Assembly: GCA_030248215.1 (NCBI GenBank)
Contig: JASANG010000089.1
Coordinates: 248,001-312,000 of the forward strand
DNA: 64,000 nucleotides
Direction: 5' to 3'
Origin: Enoplolaimus lenunculus
Lineage: Eukaryota; Nematoda; Enoplea; Enoplida; Thoracostomopsidae
The stretch's first letter is position 1. Each line of letters begins with the position of its first letter. Position numbers and translations under genes: made by a program. The notes beneath the pieces were generated by a model that did no database searches, was not told where the DNA came from, and saw nothing but the letters and a program-made list of their open reading frames with translations. Below, piece after piece: positions 37,129 to 47,879 of the stretch.

Positions 37129-37548
37129 CTGTGCCACAGACTTCAAACTTTGGAACTTGGCATACAATATTTTCGACAAATGAGCATGGAACATCATTGA
37201 TTAGATTGCCATCTGCAAAACGATGTGCGCAATGTTCATTAGATCCCGCATTGTCAGGCTGGGAGGGGCTCCACGGCTTATACGGCATCAGGCATTGGAT
37301 TCCATTAAACGAATTGACAATCCATGTGCCTTCTTGTAGGGCATCTTGACCTCCAATAGCTACGCGGTCGTCCCAAAGACCAAGTTTTGTTAATGCGCTA
37401 GTGAAGTCAGTAAAATCTGCAGCATCTCGAAACGTTGGCAATATTCCGCCTTCAGCAGCGCACAACGATTGGCCGCTGGAAACTGCTGCTGCTAAGTTAA
37501 GTGATTTGTAACACGCGTTTGACGCTTCAAGATAGCCTGATGGACAGT
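37129..37548 (-). CDS. C-type lectin domain exon 2 (single exon, QPD type)
   Basis: A second whole CTLD of 140 codons, phase 1 to 1; acceptor TATTTCAG, donor GTTAGT. It starts DCPSGY after the split codon, has the AAEGGILPTFRD strand and VAIGGQD core, and carries QPD in the calcium loop followed by IND before the cysteine. QPD is the galactose-type signature in this family, in contrast to EPN in the exon before it. The 3' end of this exon and its flanking intron are duplicated immediately downstream at about 36.74-36.96 kb. Confidence 0.9.
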
Positions 37549-38532
37549 CTGAAATACAAATATAAAAACTACGTAATAGTCTCATTTTAGGTATGCACAA
37601 CTATGTACAAATCGGAATTCAAATAATCGAGCTGCATCAGTTGCTAATCTTAGAATTTTCGCGGGAGAAACGTAATTCTAATGCGAAAACTGGCCTAAAT
37701 TTTGCATTTCACGATTAGCTTTGCGATAATAGCAGCTGCCCACATTTTATCATATGTGCATATGCCAAAATTAATCTTTAATGAAATTGCATTCCGTATA
37801 CTCCAAGTTACTTCATAAAGTTAAGAGCCATTACATTTCCAATCATTTTCACATCTTTCAGTTTTCTGAAAAATTTACTATATATCCCACAAATGTAGTA
37901 ATTTTAAAATTCGTATGTTCACTATTGTACACTGTTATTGGTCATCCACGCAATAATGCGGGCATAGTTGTAGAAAACAGTCCACCCACCTCCTTAGTAG
38001 AGCCTTGTGGAGAAGTTGGTTCGGTATGATATAACATATCATTGTGTTGTGTTTTCCGGTTTGTCGGGGGAAACACTTTTCAAATCAAGTTTTTGTGTCA
38101 AGTATGCTGCCAGTGTTCTACATGCGAGCTATTTGAAAGGGCATTAAGCTAATTGCCCAATACAAATACAAAAATATACACTGTTGTTCAACATTAATAT
38201 CGTTCAACTTGTTACAATGGAAAGTGTGGGACATCTGTTAATTAATTTCTTTCAGAAAATAAAGTTTACTATAGACCTCAAAACCAAAATGATACATTTG
38301 AACAAAAATTCACGAAACGTCAAATTTTATTTTATGTTTAATTGCAGCACCTTTATACAAGTGTCTACTTACGCATGTACATCCTTACGATGTTATTTAT
38401 GTTTTATATAAATATTACGAATGCACAACTCTTCAAAAAGTGACAACAACTCATTCATAGCTGACAGTGTATAACCATAAAGTCAAAATCGACGGCAGAA
38501 CAGACCTATTAATCTCTAAAAATAATTTTTAC

Positions 38533-38952
38533 CATTTGTACACACTTCGTACGTTGCAATCTGACAAACAGTTTCAGCTCCAGCATTACTGCAAGAGACA
38601 TCGTTCGCTGCGGATGCTGCCCATACGCAATGTTCGCCACTTCCGGCGTTGTTTGGTTCTCCCAGTAACCATGGTATGTATGATGCGGTGCATTGTACAC
38701 CGTTTTTGCTTGTTACTATCCAATTTGTTTCAGACAGTTTGTCGGTTCCTCCGATAATTATGGTCGCGCCACCGAGTCCCATCATAGTCATTGTCGCAGT
38801 GAAGTCGTTGAAGTCTGTTGCGTCTCGAAACACTGGCAAATGTCCGCCTTCAGAAACACATTTTGTCGCAGCTGTGTCTCCGTTGTAAGTACCTGTGCCG
38901 AATGCTTTATAGCATCCTGTTGACACTCCATTTGTCCATCCAGTCGGGCAAG
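38533..38952 (-). CDS. C-type lectin domain exon 1 (single exon, EPN type)
   Basis: A whole CTLD in one exon of 140 codons, phase 1 to 1; acceptor TTTTTCAG, donor GTAAAA. Conserved features: CPTGW at the start, cysteines at exon residues 1, 13, 31, 87, 108, 120, 129 and 137, a GGHLPVF strand, an IIIGGTD core at 64-70 (WIGG-like), EPN at 98-100 and ND at 116-117 just before the next cysteine. EPN plus the ND pair is the calcium-dependent mannose-type site of this family, so mannose/fucose-like ligands are predicted. The partner loop has AAND where WND is usual. First domain exon of the lectin model. Confidence 0.9.
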
Positions 38953-38999
38953 CTGAAAAACGTATGCGATGGGTGTCTGCTGAGTAAAAACGTTAATAT

Positions 39000-40395
39000 T
39001 ACTACGTTACTCGATTTTACGTGCTTCATAAGTTTGTATCCAGTAGTTGAGATACATGATGGACGAAATGTTTTAAGGGTCCTAAACAGTTATTCTGCAA
39101 AGCTACAAAGAACGGTCAGCATATATAGTTCAGGGTTGAGAATTATTGCAAGGCCGGTGTTGTGCCTTAATTCACCGCTGCGTCTAAATTTAAACCATGT
39201 GGGTTTGACATCTTTCCAAACAGATATTCCATGTGTCAAAATTTTGCGTTTTCAGCCTTTTGGCAACATGTACAGTTCATGTGCTATGAATTAGATGAAA
39301 AGTGTGTGTTTATGTTACATGAGCAGAAGCAACGATGACGACAGGCTTAAATCCTAAGAACATCGTGCTACACGGTTTTGATTGCATTTAATAGTGCGCA
39401 ATTGAAATCGGTTACTTTCGTTTCTTTTTCAATAATTATGATTACTATTCGTTTCTGTTATTTATTACCCATTAATCAACCCTGCCAGCAACCCTCCCCG
39501 TATAAATATTTTCACTTTCATCTGCTGAACGCGCACCTTGACGTTTTTTGCGTCGTTTGCCACTGTTCAAATCGTTTGAATTTTGGTTTTTTGCCAACAT
39601 AGCATTTACCATACTGTTGTACACAGATTGCTAGAAATAATAATTTATGCTGTTGTATCTAAAATTTGGTAGTCCTCAATTTAGCCGATTTCTTAATTGC
39701 ACGACTTTAGATACTGTTCCAAGATTTATCTATCTAGCACTTAGCAGCGGTGTATATATGATTTGTTGAAATGGGGATAAAACCCGTTCATAAATTTCAA
39801 AGAAAGCGCTAAAATAAGATTACTCGCGCCAAAACTGAAGTCCTGGCTACGCCTCTGAGTGTTGTATATGTCGTCGCTCAAGTCCTAGTCCAAAGCCGAA
39901 ATACAACTTTGGCTACCCCCACGCTGAATTATGTCTGATAAAATTGTTCGTTTCCGATTGGTTGACTGATAGCCGTAATCCAGCTTGATTCCCCTCCCAC
40001 TTGGACAATTCAAAACATGGGATATTATTGGGTACTGCTGGCTTGAGTTTTTACAAGTGTCTCAGTGGCACCCATACATTTCTGGTGACACTCCTGTTTC
40101 AGCGTTCCTGGTTGTAATTAGCATCTGTCGACATTAATATATACAGCAAGACAGCAACAAATTTCATTTCGAACGTCAAAAATATGTGGAATACTATACA
40201 ATCGCAAGAGACGGATAAATAGTTTGTACAAATGGTTCTTAATTAAACTGTTGCGCACGCAACATTTATTAAAACAAACTATATGGTAGCCAACGGGTGG
40301 CGATAATTCACGCAATCAGACTAGAGTATCTGCATCAGTGAAGCGTATTTGAGTATGGCACAATAAGGTAATAAAACCAACACAAAGGCGTACAC
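39000..40395. other. Gap between lectin exons and DEG/ENaC exons
   Basis: No firm exon. Two minus-strand items are noted: an ATG-led signal-peptide-like run MKFVAVLLYILMSTDA starting at 40167 with no good donor, and a TATTTATA box near 39.5 kb. Plus-strand frames here are not supported. Confidence 0.4.
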
Positions 40396-40447
40396 CTGTA
40401 GCGGAGAACGAAATATGCCGTATGCTGGACCAAGCTATGATCCCTCG
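40396..40447 (-). CDS. Possible 52-bp linking exon (weak)
   Basis: Bounded by TTATTCCAG and GTGTAC, phase 0 to 1, open. These are exactly the phases needed to connect the DEG/ENaC exon at 40678-40776 (ends phase 0) to the lectin exon at 38952 (starts phase 1). The encoded text, RGIIAWSSIRHISFSAT, has no recognisable feature. A 52-bp open stretch between splice-like sites is easily found by chance. Confidence 0.2.
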
Positions 40448-40677
40448 CTGGAATAACTCAACTCGGAATTGTGATAAAGTTAATTTTTTGGGTTACGACA
40501 TACGTAATGTGTTTCTTTTATAGCGAATATATTTAACCAATCAATACGCGGTAGTTGTCACCTTTTCGGTGCATACATCCGGTAACATGAGCTCAAGATG
40601 TTCATCTTATGACAGTGTGTTTAAGCCCAATATTTTTAACGCATTTTTTCACGCCTTATCAAACAGTTAAGGCTTAC

Positions 40678-40776
40678 CAGTGCCACGAGTTCAGTAACTT
40701 TCCCAATTGAGCTTCTTTTGACCGGATTCAAATTGCAATATGTAACAGCTGGAAACGGAACAGATCCGCCAAGCAA
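40678..40776 (-). CDS. DEG/ENaC channel exon, start of extracellular domain
   Basis: 33 codons, phase 0 to 0; acceptor TTTTTTCAG, donor GTAAGC. Text: GGSVPFPAVTYCNLNPVKRS then GKVTELVAL. FPAVT-x-CN just after the first membrane segment is a hallmark of degenerin/epithelial sodium channels (palm domain, beta strand 1). Follows the exon at 41544-41711 by a 767-bp intron. The finger, thumb and second membrane segment that should follow are not seen between here and 38.95 kb. Confidence 0.88.
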
Positions 40777-41543
40777 CTGAAAAAACAATGTTGTCATAGA
40801 GTTGACCCGTGTTAAATAGTTCTGCTTCTGCACAAGGGTAACCGTTTTAGCAGTAGCTGTTAAGATTTAACTTGGGTATAATGGTTTGTCATGCTTTCTG
40901 TATTTTCACCAGATTCCAAGTATTGATTATCGGCATGATTGTGCATACAAGTATGTAAATTGCTATACACCAAAAATTTATTATCTGCATTAATAATATG
41001 TGTTGGTAATCTGCAAACTACTCCATAAACTTAGGTTACACTGGATTTGCACAAAAACAATTATATAAATGAACAGCTTTATGTAGTGTTAATAGAACTA
41101 TTTTGTTGGTCAAGTATGTCTTAATCAAATATGGATTTTCAACATATTGAGGCGAATTTATGCAAATTACTCTTAATGTGTTTGGATGAAACATGATCGT
41201 GGTTTAGGTTTATTTCGATGTTAAACATTTCTGGTCGCAAGCGTTTAAGCAAGGGAAATCAAAAAGGGCGGTCTCCATTAAACTTGTTACCGGCTGGCAC
41301 TTGTGTAGAGCTGAGGAATGGACCGCTTTTCCGTGGGACGGATACTAAGTGAATTTAAGCATTAGGCTAATTTATTTCTTGGACTTATGCTTAGGATTCA
41401 GAATATATTTCTACTACCTTACGGCGTTCGTCTACGTATGTGCCCTGGCACGGGATGAATCAGAAACAAAAAATATTTAGCTTTAGCTTCAAACAATGGT
41501 AGGAAGTGGTTGGAAACTGATAAAAACTAAGTTATAAATTTAC

Positions 41544-41711
41544 CTCATACTCGACAGTGTAGTCGTAATTTAAATAATTTATGACAATGGTTCTAAATTG
41601 AACCATACAAAATGCGACCGTAACCAATAAAACTACGCTCCAAAAAATTCGAGGAGTTAGTGTCCGGGCGCGTTGCGCTGTCGCCAAGCCATGACACGAC
41701 GAGTCAATCAT
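41544..41711 (-). CDS. DEG/ENaC channel N-terminal exon (HG motif and TM1)
   Basis: 56 codons from the first ATG after an in-frame stop, ending in phase 0 at GAG-GTAAAT. It begins MIDSSCHGL, the HG gating motif of DEG/ENaC channels, then TPRIFWSVVLLVTVAFCMVQ, a single hydrophobic segment fitting TM1, then INYLNYDYTVEYE, the usual Y-x-x-Y run before the extracellular domain. The cytosolic N-terminus is very short. A TATA-like box lies about 75 bp upstream, supporting this as a first exon. Confidence 0.88.
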
Positions 41712-41783
41712 AGTTTTGTTGAGTGTATTTGGCCAAAATAATTACGACGGGGTTTTTACTGTTTAAGTTTGTTTCGTATTATT

Positions 41784-41791
41784 GTTTTATA
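41784..41791 (-). promoter_or_regulatory. TATA-like box upstream of the DEG/ENaC start exon
   Basis: TATAAAAC on the minus strand. A start site ~30 bp downstream would leave a 5' UTR of about 45 bases before the ATG at 41711. Base composition is AT-rich, so chance is possible. Confidence 0.4.
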
Positions 41792-41799
41792 GATTTAAA

Positions 41800-43370
41800 G
41801 ATTAAATAAAGATTTTTTAGAGTTGCTGCTAATTTTCATCATAACATCTTTTTTCTTCTAGAAAAATATCTTAAACATAATTGCAGATGCGTATGCAACA
41901 GAATTTATAAATACAATACATTCGTCTCAAAGCCTCTGGCAAAGCAAGAAAAAATCCTTTTATGCTTGAAATTATGATTGCCCAACATGATTGATACCAA
42001 TAAAAGAAAACTTGCAATTGTAATACAAACTCGGGTCCGTGTATAAAGATCAGGGGCTAAGCGATTTTCGCCGGCGGGACTGCAAAAATCATTCTTACGC
42101 TATGGCCTTTTTAGTTTTTATGTTTTTAATTTCTGGTTTGTTGCGTTTTCCCAAACTCGAGTGGTAAATAGGCGTAGCTAAAAACCCACACACGGGGCAC
42201 ACAATAAAACATGGCGCATTGGTTAATGATTTATTTTTATTTTTGGCGTTTGGTTAGCATTCCTTTTTAGGCAGTCAGGAGACACAAACAAATTTTAAGC
42301 TATCATCAACGAAATATTTAAAGGACAATGTTTTCAGTATATTAGATATATACAATTAAACTGCTATGCGCAAATCATGCATGGGTCAGTAACCCTTGTT
42401 TTGATCGTGGATGGGGTGAAGTTTAAAAAGTGACGCCAACGTATCTGCACTGCAGAGATGATGATCAAATTTCACTACACTTGAGAAAATTAGAAAGTAA
42501 AATATACAAGAGATACAGAGATTTCTGTAAAAACAAACCCAGAAAAATTAAAAAAATAGCTCAAAAACAAAGAAGTAAAACGTTACAAACATTTTTAAAA
42601 TCAGTTAATACTTTTATGTTAACGTATTCAAAAGAATGTTTTTATTGCAGCCGCTGATTGGTAAACATATGACTATTATAGTGGCGCAACTTACAGAACA
42701 GTGAAAAATAGTAGTGGCTATCAGATAATTAAGGCGATAGAGACTTTGTATGTCGTACAGATGTTTGCGGACCTGAAACTCAGCCGATTTAGGGTTATTA
42801 TTGCAATATTAACCGACACAGGTTCGGTTTTTGGCTACAAACGTCATTTAAAACGGTAATTACAATCACAACTGACAAAGAATTTTATTTCTAAGGGTTT
42901 TTTAACACATTCATTTACAGGTTTGCGCTGTTTTGAGCTACTTCTCAATTATGCGGATCATGATGCTGTTATGAACATCCGCAAAAAATGCTTATAGCGC
43001 TGGGTGTACTGTTACCGTTAAAGATCACTTTCGTCTTATTTTGTGACAGTTAATATAAACTGAACATTCAACAGGCGCCGCCCAATTTTGTTAAGAAGCA
43101 TTCCGATTCATGCACATTATTTTTGCGAAGCATTCTGCTTTTCTTCCGTGTTGACTCACGCTTGAGGCATGGTAAAGGAACCGTTTGGCGTTCACTAGCC
43201 GTACTTCATAAGTACAGTGTTATAATGTCAAGGACACATTTATTGTACCTGTGAAACTTGATAATGAACCGCATTAACATAGCGAACCGTAGCTTCACAG
43301 CTGAGAAAGTCAGCACCTTTGGCACGTTGTGGCCGCTGGTCCCAATTAGCATCATTATTGTTACTGTATT
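41800..43370. other. Intergenic stretch, little recognised
   Basis: A lysine-rich 75-codon plus-strand frame at 42430-42657 (text includes KRYRDFCKNKPRKIKKIAQK) is of unknown meaning. Otherwise AT-rich sequence without a recognised repeat. Confidence 0.4.
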
Positions 43371-43378
43371 GGCTATTA

Positions 43379-43822
43379 CTGTATTGACCCGAATAAGAGG
43401 GGGAGGAGTACTAAGAGGGGGTCCCCATTTTGAGTCAGAATCAATTGGAGTCCGTATCCCTAATAAGAGTCCGTAAGCGGATAGAGTACATAAACCCTAA
43501 TTCGAGTCCATAAAAGTCAATTAACCCTAATTATAGTGCATAAATGACTCTAGAACCAAATAATTTGAGTTCGAAACTTTAAAGCGTACTTAAATTTTGA
43601 AAGTACCTTCCTAAGTATAACCTTGTATTATCGCTCAAGCTATTGACGCAAGACAAATTAACGTTTAATTCCATGGATAATTGCAGTACCGGATATATAT
43701 CAGTAACGAAGGGCGGCGGAGCGTGGGTTAAAAATAAATAACACTCCGTAACCGAATAACAAGGCGGGTACCCTCTGGAGAGGCCAAATAAATATCAGTC
43801 CCTCTTATTCGGGTCAATACAG
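43379..43822. mobile_element. TA-target MITE copy 2, complete
   Basis: Ends CTGTATTGACCCGAATAAG and CTTATTCGGGTCAATACAG, flanked by TA on both sides (43377-43378, 43823-43824). 444 bp. Best-preserved copy; shares the GAGTCCGTAAGCGGATAGAG and GAGAGGCCAAATAAATATC blocks with the others. No coding capacity. Confidence 0.92.
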
Positions 43823-44689
43823 TATTGCTTTTATTATTACTATTATTATGTCTCATTTATGCTACGTACGTTTTATTGTTTTTATTTTCTTCTGTTGCAT
43901 AGCTATGTTCGCTGATTTCGGGTCTCTTGTTAGAGCTGTGCTGCAGGCACCAAGTTTTGTTCGTCTTTATGTGCTCTTAGCACTTCGTTGTCATTCTTGG
44001 GACAGTCTGATTGAACTTTATCTAGCATCAGTATTGGCTAATGCTTTGTGGGATGTTCAAAGAAAGTAACTTAAATGCACACAGATACAGGCCAATGTTA
44101 CGTCCAGGATTCTGGTAGGTCTATAAAAGAGTAGGTTTAGATAATGGACAAGGCTCGGCGAGCATGCGTAGGAGAGGCAGCCGCCTTCTAGCCAAGATGC
44201 TAAAAAGGAGCCGGGGTTCGTGCTGCAAATCATGTTTTATTTGTTTGTGAATCAGTGTTGTATCTCACCATACTCTAAGTACGTATTTTATTTTTTTCGA
44301 ACAATTAATAAAATTCTTTCTAGGGGAGGCTTAGTAGTCTGTTCGAAACGCTTTCTGTGACAGCCTTAACCTGCTCCGGTCGTGGGCACTCTCCTCTTTC
44401 TTTCCTGTTTTCGTTCTTGCCGCGTTCACCGGGATTTGGCCGTCGTCAATAGCAACGCTACGATGTAGGAAACTACAACTACAACAACCACAACAACAGT
44501 TTGCCTTACAGTTCGCGGAGTAGTTCTTTTTAATTAGAGCTCAAAGGGTGCACCCTGATATGCGAGATTTTTAAGCTTCGAACGCTGCGCTATTAGCTGT
44601 GATGTTTCGTGTTTTGCCCGTTTTTGTTTGTGCATTGCGAGTTTTTTGTTTTGCACACTGAACAACAGAAGTACGCTGACCGTGGGCCT

Positions 44690-45330
44690 GGGTCCATTCC
44701 TTGCCCACTCATGGTTTTCAAAATATTACATGTAACCATTTACGTACCCCGGGGTAAAAAATGCAAAAATATCGGCATTTAAGACCCATACCATTTGATG
44801 CAGACATGGAGCTGAGCAATAAAACTGAGCTCAACTATCTCTGGAATAAAAATACCTTGTATCTGAATCACTGAGCCTCCGTTGTGAAGTTATAGGCTTT
44901 CTAAATTCTCGCAATGTTATGTGTACGTACCCAAGGTCTAAAAATGCCAAAATGCTAAGTTCTAAATTAGGCATAGAGTCAGGCGCCATTCGATAGATAT
45001 CGTCGTGCTAAGTAACAAAACCACCATGACCGGTTGTCGGAAGCTACCCCTTCAAAAGCTCTGAGCCCTTTAATCTTCGGAATCTTGCATGTAAAATATT
45101 TCAAAAATCCAGGGTTGGAAACAAATTTATCAAGCTTAACACATGATGAGGAGCTGTAAAACTACCGTGACGGCTATCATTAGGCTAATACTTAAAAAGT
45201 TGCGCTCGTTCGAACTTCTCCAAAATTTCACGTGTCAGCCTTAAGCGGTCCGCTCATGCAAAAAATTTAAAAATGCGAATTCTGAAATTTGGTGCTGAAA
45301 TGATTATCATTCGACTCGAATTTTTGAAGT
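44690..45330. repeat. Tandem array, inverted relative of the 176-bp satellite
   Basis: About three to four diverged units carrying GAGCTGAGCAATAAAAC, TTTACGTACCCCGG and AAAATGCAAAAATATC, the complements of the marks in the array at 22.28-23.26 kb. Confidence 0.75.
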
Positions 45331-45849
45331 GACCAACGGCATTCGGAGTGTGCGTTTGTTAGGTTGTAGTGAAGTCTTATGTTGTAAATCTCGCGACTTA
45401 ATGGAAGAATTCTGTTGGAGTTGTTTCAGTCCATTTTAGAATTGCAGGAATAATGGTTAGTTACGGTGCGCATACCATGCCTGCTGGTTTTATTGTATAA
45501 ATTTTCATGCTGTTGCCGTTGACTTTTATTGATTTATACAACTTTTTGTGTTTTGCTTCATATTATAAGCTCTGGTTTTGTGTATCACAATGACCTTCCT
45601 CTGTAATCCTGTCTCGACGGCAATGAAAACGGAAGCATAATAACTGGATTACTAGAACCTCTGAAAAATGTGGAGCGTCCAAATGAAATGCCAAACGTGC
45701 GCGCCGATGTTTTGATGTGGCTGTGAAAATTAATTAATTCTGTCAGCATTGCTTTGAACATACATTCATTCGTCGGTCAAAGTATTCAATTGCGCAAATG
45801 CTCGGATAACTCCCTTCGCTGGAAACGTTTGAAATCGCGATGTCCCATA

Positions 45850-46060
45850 AGCCAATCAGAAGCCGCAAAGCAAGGTTGTTTATATTTTCTTATTGGCTCT
45901 TACAGCCACATTTCCTCATCCAATGATATAACTCAGCCGCGTGTAACTCGAGCGATTCACAGCGGCCACATGCCTAAGACCGAGACATGAGAAAATGTGC
46001 GTATATAAGTGCGTTGCGCAGACTAAACATTCAATTCAGTGTTAGATTTCTCTGGTTTTC
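45850..46060 (+). promoter_or_regulatory. CCAAT-box cluster and TATA box of LTR-like copy B
   Basis: CCAAT/ATTGG at about 45.853, 45.892 and 45.919 kb, GCGTATATAAGTGCG at 46.0 kb, and TTCAATTCAGTGTTAGA as likely start-site region, aligning with copy A's promoter. Confidence 0.7.
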
Positions 46061-46340
46061 TTCGCAAGATCGAGCAGCGACATACACCTGAACTGTCTGT
46101 GCACTAAAGTCGACCAGTGCATTTGAGAGCATCGCGGTGCTTAGTTAAGTCGGGAGGTGTAATGCACGTTGCGCGCATGCGTTAAAAAGTTAAGTAAACG
46201 GTGCTGAGATAGAATTTTCTTGGTTTTACAAAGGGGCGTGGGTTTATGGAAATTTTGGTGTTAAACTTTGTCTGCCGTTGTCGATGGCACAGATGTAAAA
46301 GGCCTAAGGGTAGAACCCTAGGTGTCGTGGGCAAACTTGA

Positions 46341-47220
46341 AAACAGACGCGGTTGAACAATGGGAAGACCCTAACCCTTGTAAGGTCTCTGCTGACTTTT
46401 GTTCGCGACTTAGTGACGAATGCTTTCTCATGTGTCCCGTTGGATCATGTGGTACGTAAGTGTGAATTTTCAGAGTACATCAGGCTAAGTGTTAACGCGA
46501 TCAACCGGATGTGGTACCCCTGGATTTGCAATCCGAGCAGATTTTTGGCTTAGAGCGATAGCAGAAAGCTGACTTAATAAAAAAGTTCTGGTAAGAATCA
46601 TACTATCCGTAAAAAATATAATCCCAAAGGCTTACGTCGATCCGCCTTCCTGTGAAAAAGGGTTGATAACGTAAGGAATTAAATTCTTTTGAATTACAAT
46701 GGATCGCGCAAGGCCACAACCATCCCAACAATTGGACAAAACGCCAACCCATGCATAAACCCAAAGGCCACTAAGTTTTGCAATAAAGAAGTAGCCGCAG
46801 CTGTACGGATGTGGTTGCGTCCGCCGTCCTGTGGGTAAATGGAGCTTAGATTTTGATTCCCGGCTAGCCATCGAATTGAGTGCGAGGGAATGTTTTTGCA
46901 CACAAAGTGGTTAGAAAACGGAATACCGGAGAGGACACTGGATGCGTCGTCACTGATCTGTGGAATCGTCGTCCGGTTAGCCTCGAGCCTGTAAAGTGCG
47001 AAACTTGAAGGTTTTAGGTCGAGAGACTTGGTCGCAGCCTCGTACATGCAGTTGCGGAAAATTATGGATTGAGTAAAATGTGACATGCGCTCTGGAGTGA
47101 TTATTCGTGTGTAATAGGTCTGTGACGGCTTATAAAAGTACGAAACTACCTGAAATTGGTTGGATTCAACCCAATTTACTTGGTTTTACTGCTTTTTAAA
47201 TTATTCGAAACGTTTTATAA
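46341..47220. other. Stretch with an unidentified 130-codon frame
   Basis: A minus-strand ATG-to-stop frame at 46694-47086 (text includes HSIRWLAGNQNLSSIYPQDG) uses balanced codons, but no domain is recognised and no splice sites are evident. It may be a remnant of the nearby retroelement or chance. Confidence 0.3.
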
Positions 47221-47223
47221 TTG

Positions 47224-47721
47224 TGCGGGAAAATTGTATGTTTGGCGGGAAAAATAAAATATTGGCGGGAAATTAAATCTTGTGGAAAATTCAAATTTTG
47301 GCGGGAAATTTGAATTTTGGCGCGAAAATTCAAAATTAGGCGGGAAAATTCAGATTTTGGCAGAAAAATTCAAATCTTGGCGGGAATATTCAAATTTTGG
47401 CGGATTGTCCTATAATACGTCTTAAACTACATAATGAAATATCGTATAATACTACAAATCCGTCTTGTTGAATATAATATCACAATGCTGTTAATTTGGA
47501 AAATCATAAGATATTCAACAACATGTCTGATTATGTCACATAACATTCGAACACTTGTATGTTGAGATAACCTGAGTACCCGTGCTTTGTATAGCAATAT
47601 CACATGATATTCGACTTTTGTCTGTTCTTATCATATGATGGTAACAAAAATTTATGTTGATGTCGAATCAACACGTGACAAAACGTAACCCGACTGCCCC
47701 AGTTATAACGTGAACCCCGCA
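47224..47721. mobile_element. Harbinger-like MITE, 5'-truncated copy with minisatellite
   Basis: Begins in the GGCGGGAAAATTCAAATTTT array (47.22-47.40 kb) and continues with ATACGTCTTAAACTACATAA to the right end TTATAACGTGAACCCCGCA at 47721, matching the second half of the copy at 28.3-29.5 kb. Confidence 0.8.
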
Positions 47722-47879
47722 TTTGTAATACTACCTGTAAAGGAACCGTATATTTTCCTTCTCTTATTTTATTTTGGGGTGACAGTGGTACGTATTAATT
47801 TTGCGTGAAAGTGTTTTGTGATATTCTCAGAAGTTCTGGAGTGTGCACCTATTCAATTTTGGGTGTGGGAATGTTGACT

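Larger units (their letters stand above)
6373..38952 (-). other. Gene model: multi-CTLD / sushi mosaic protein, 18 exons (partial)
   Basis: Eighteen minus-strand exons, 5' to 3': CTLD 38533-38952; CTLD 37129-37548; CTLD 30081-30506; CTLD in three exons 27467-27666, 26690-26852, 25997-26107; sushi 25221-25433; CTLD 19337-19530, 18708-18864, 16456-16572; sushi 13966-14163; CTLD 13486-13670, 11824-11992, 10221-10325; sushi 8705-8926; CTLD 8034-8233, 7187-7361, 6373-6483. Every junction has AG and GT, phases match throughout (block borders phase 1; inside the three-exon CTLDs 1-0, 0-1, 1-1), and no junction codon is a stop. Both domains are extracellular and disulphide-bonded, so the product should be secreted or a membrane ectodomain, probably binding sugars. 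Start exon, signal peptide and end are not fixed. A split into two genes in the larger gaps (37.1-30.5 or 25.2-19.5 kb) cannot be excluded. Confidence 0.8.
44096..46340 (+). mobile_element. LTR-like element, copy B (unclassified)
   Basis: Starts near TGTTACGTCC, then an inverted version of the 176-bp satellite (44.69-45.33 kb), CCAAT boxes and TATATAAG, and a downstream segment whose TTAAACTTTG and following bases match copy A. The arrangement on the plus strand mirrors copy A at 19.6-24.8 kb. No coding part recognised. The 3' end is not found. Confidence 0.5.

Noticed and set aside
38818-39294. 158-codon plus-strand frame
   Set aside because: Its first part is antisense to the EPN lectin exon and the rest shows no domain; an antisense shadow extended by chance.
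40120-40167. Signal-peptide start exon MKFVAVLLYILMSTDA for the lectin gene
   Set aside because: The hydrophobic run is attractive, but the only GT before the in-frame stop gives the wrong phase for the lectin exon. Not enough to call.
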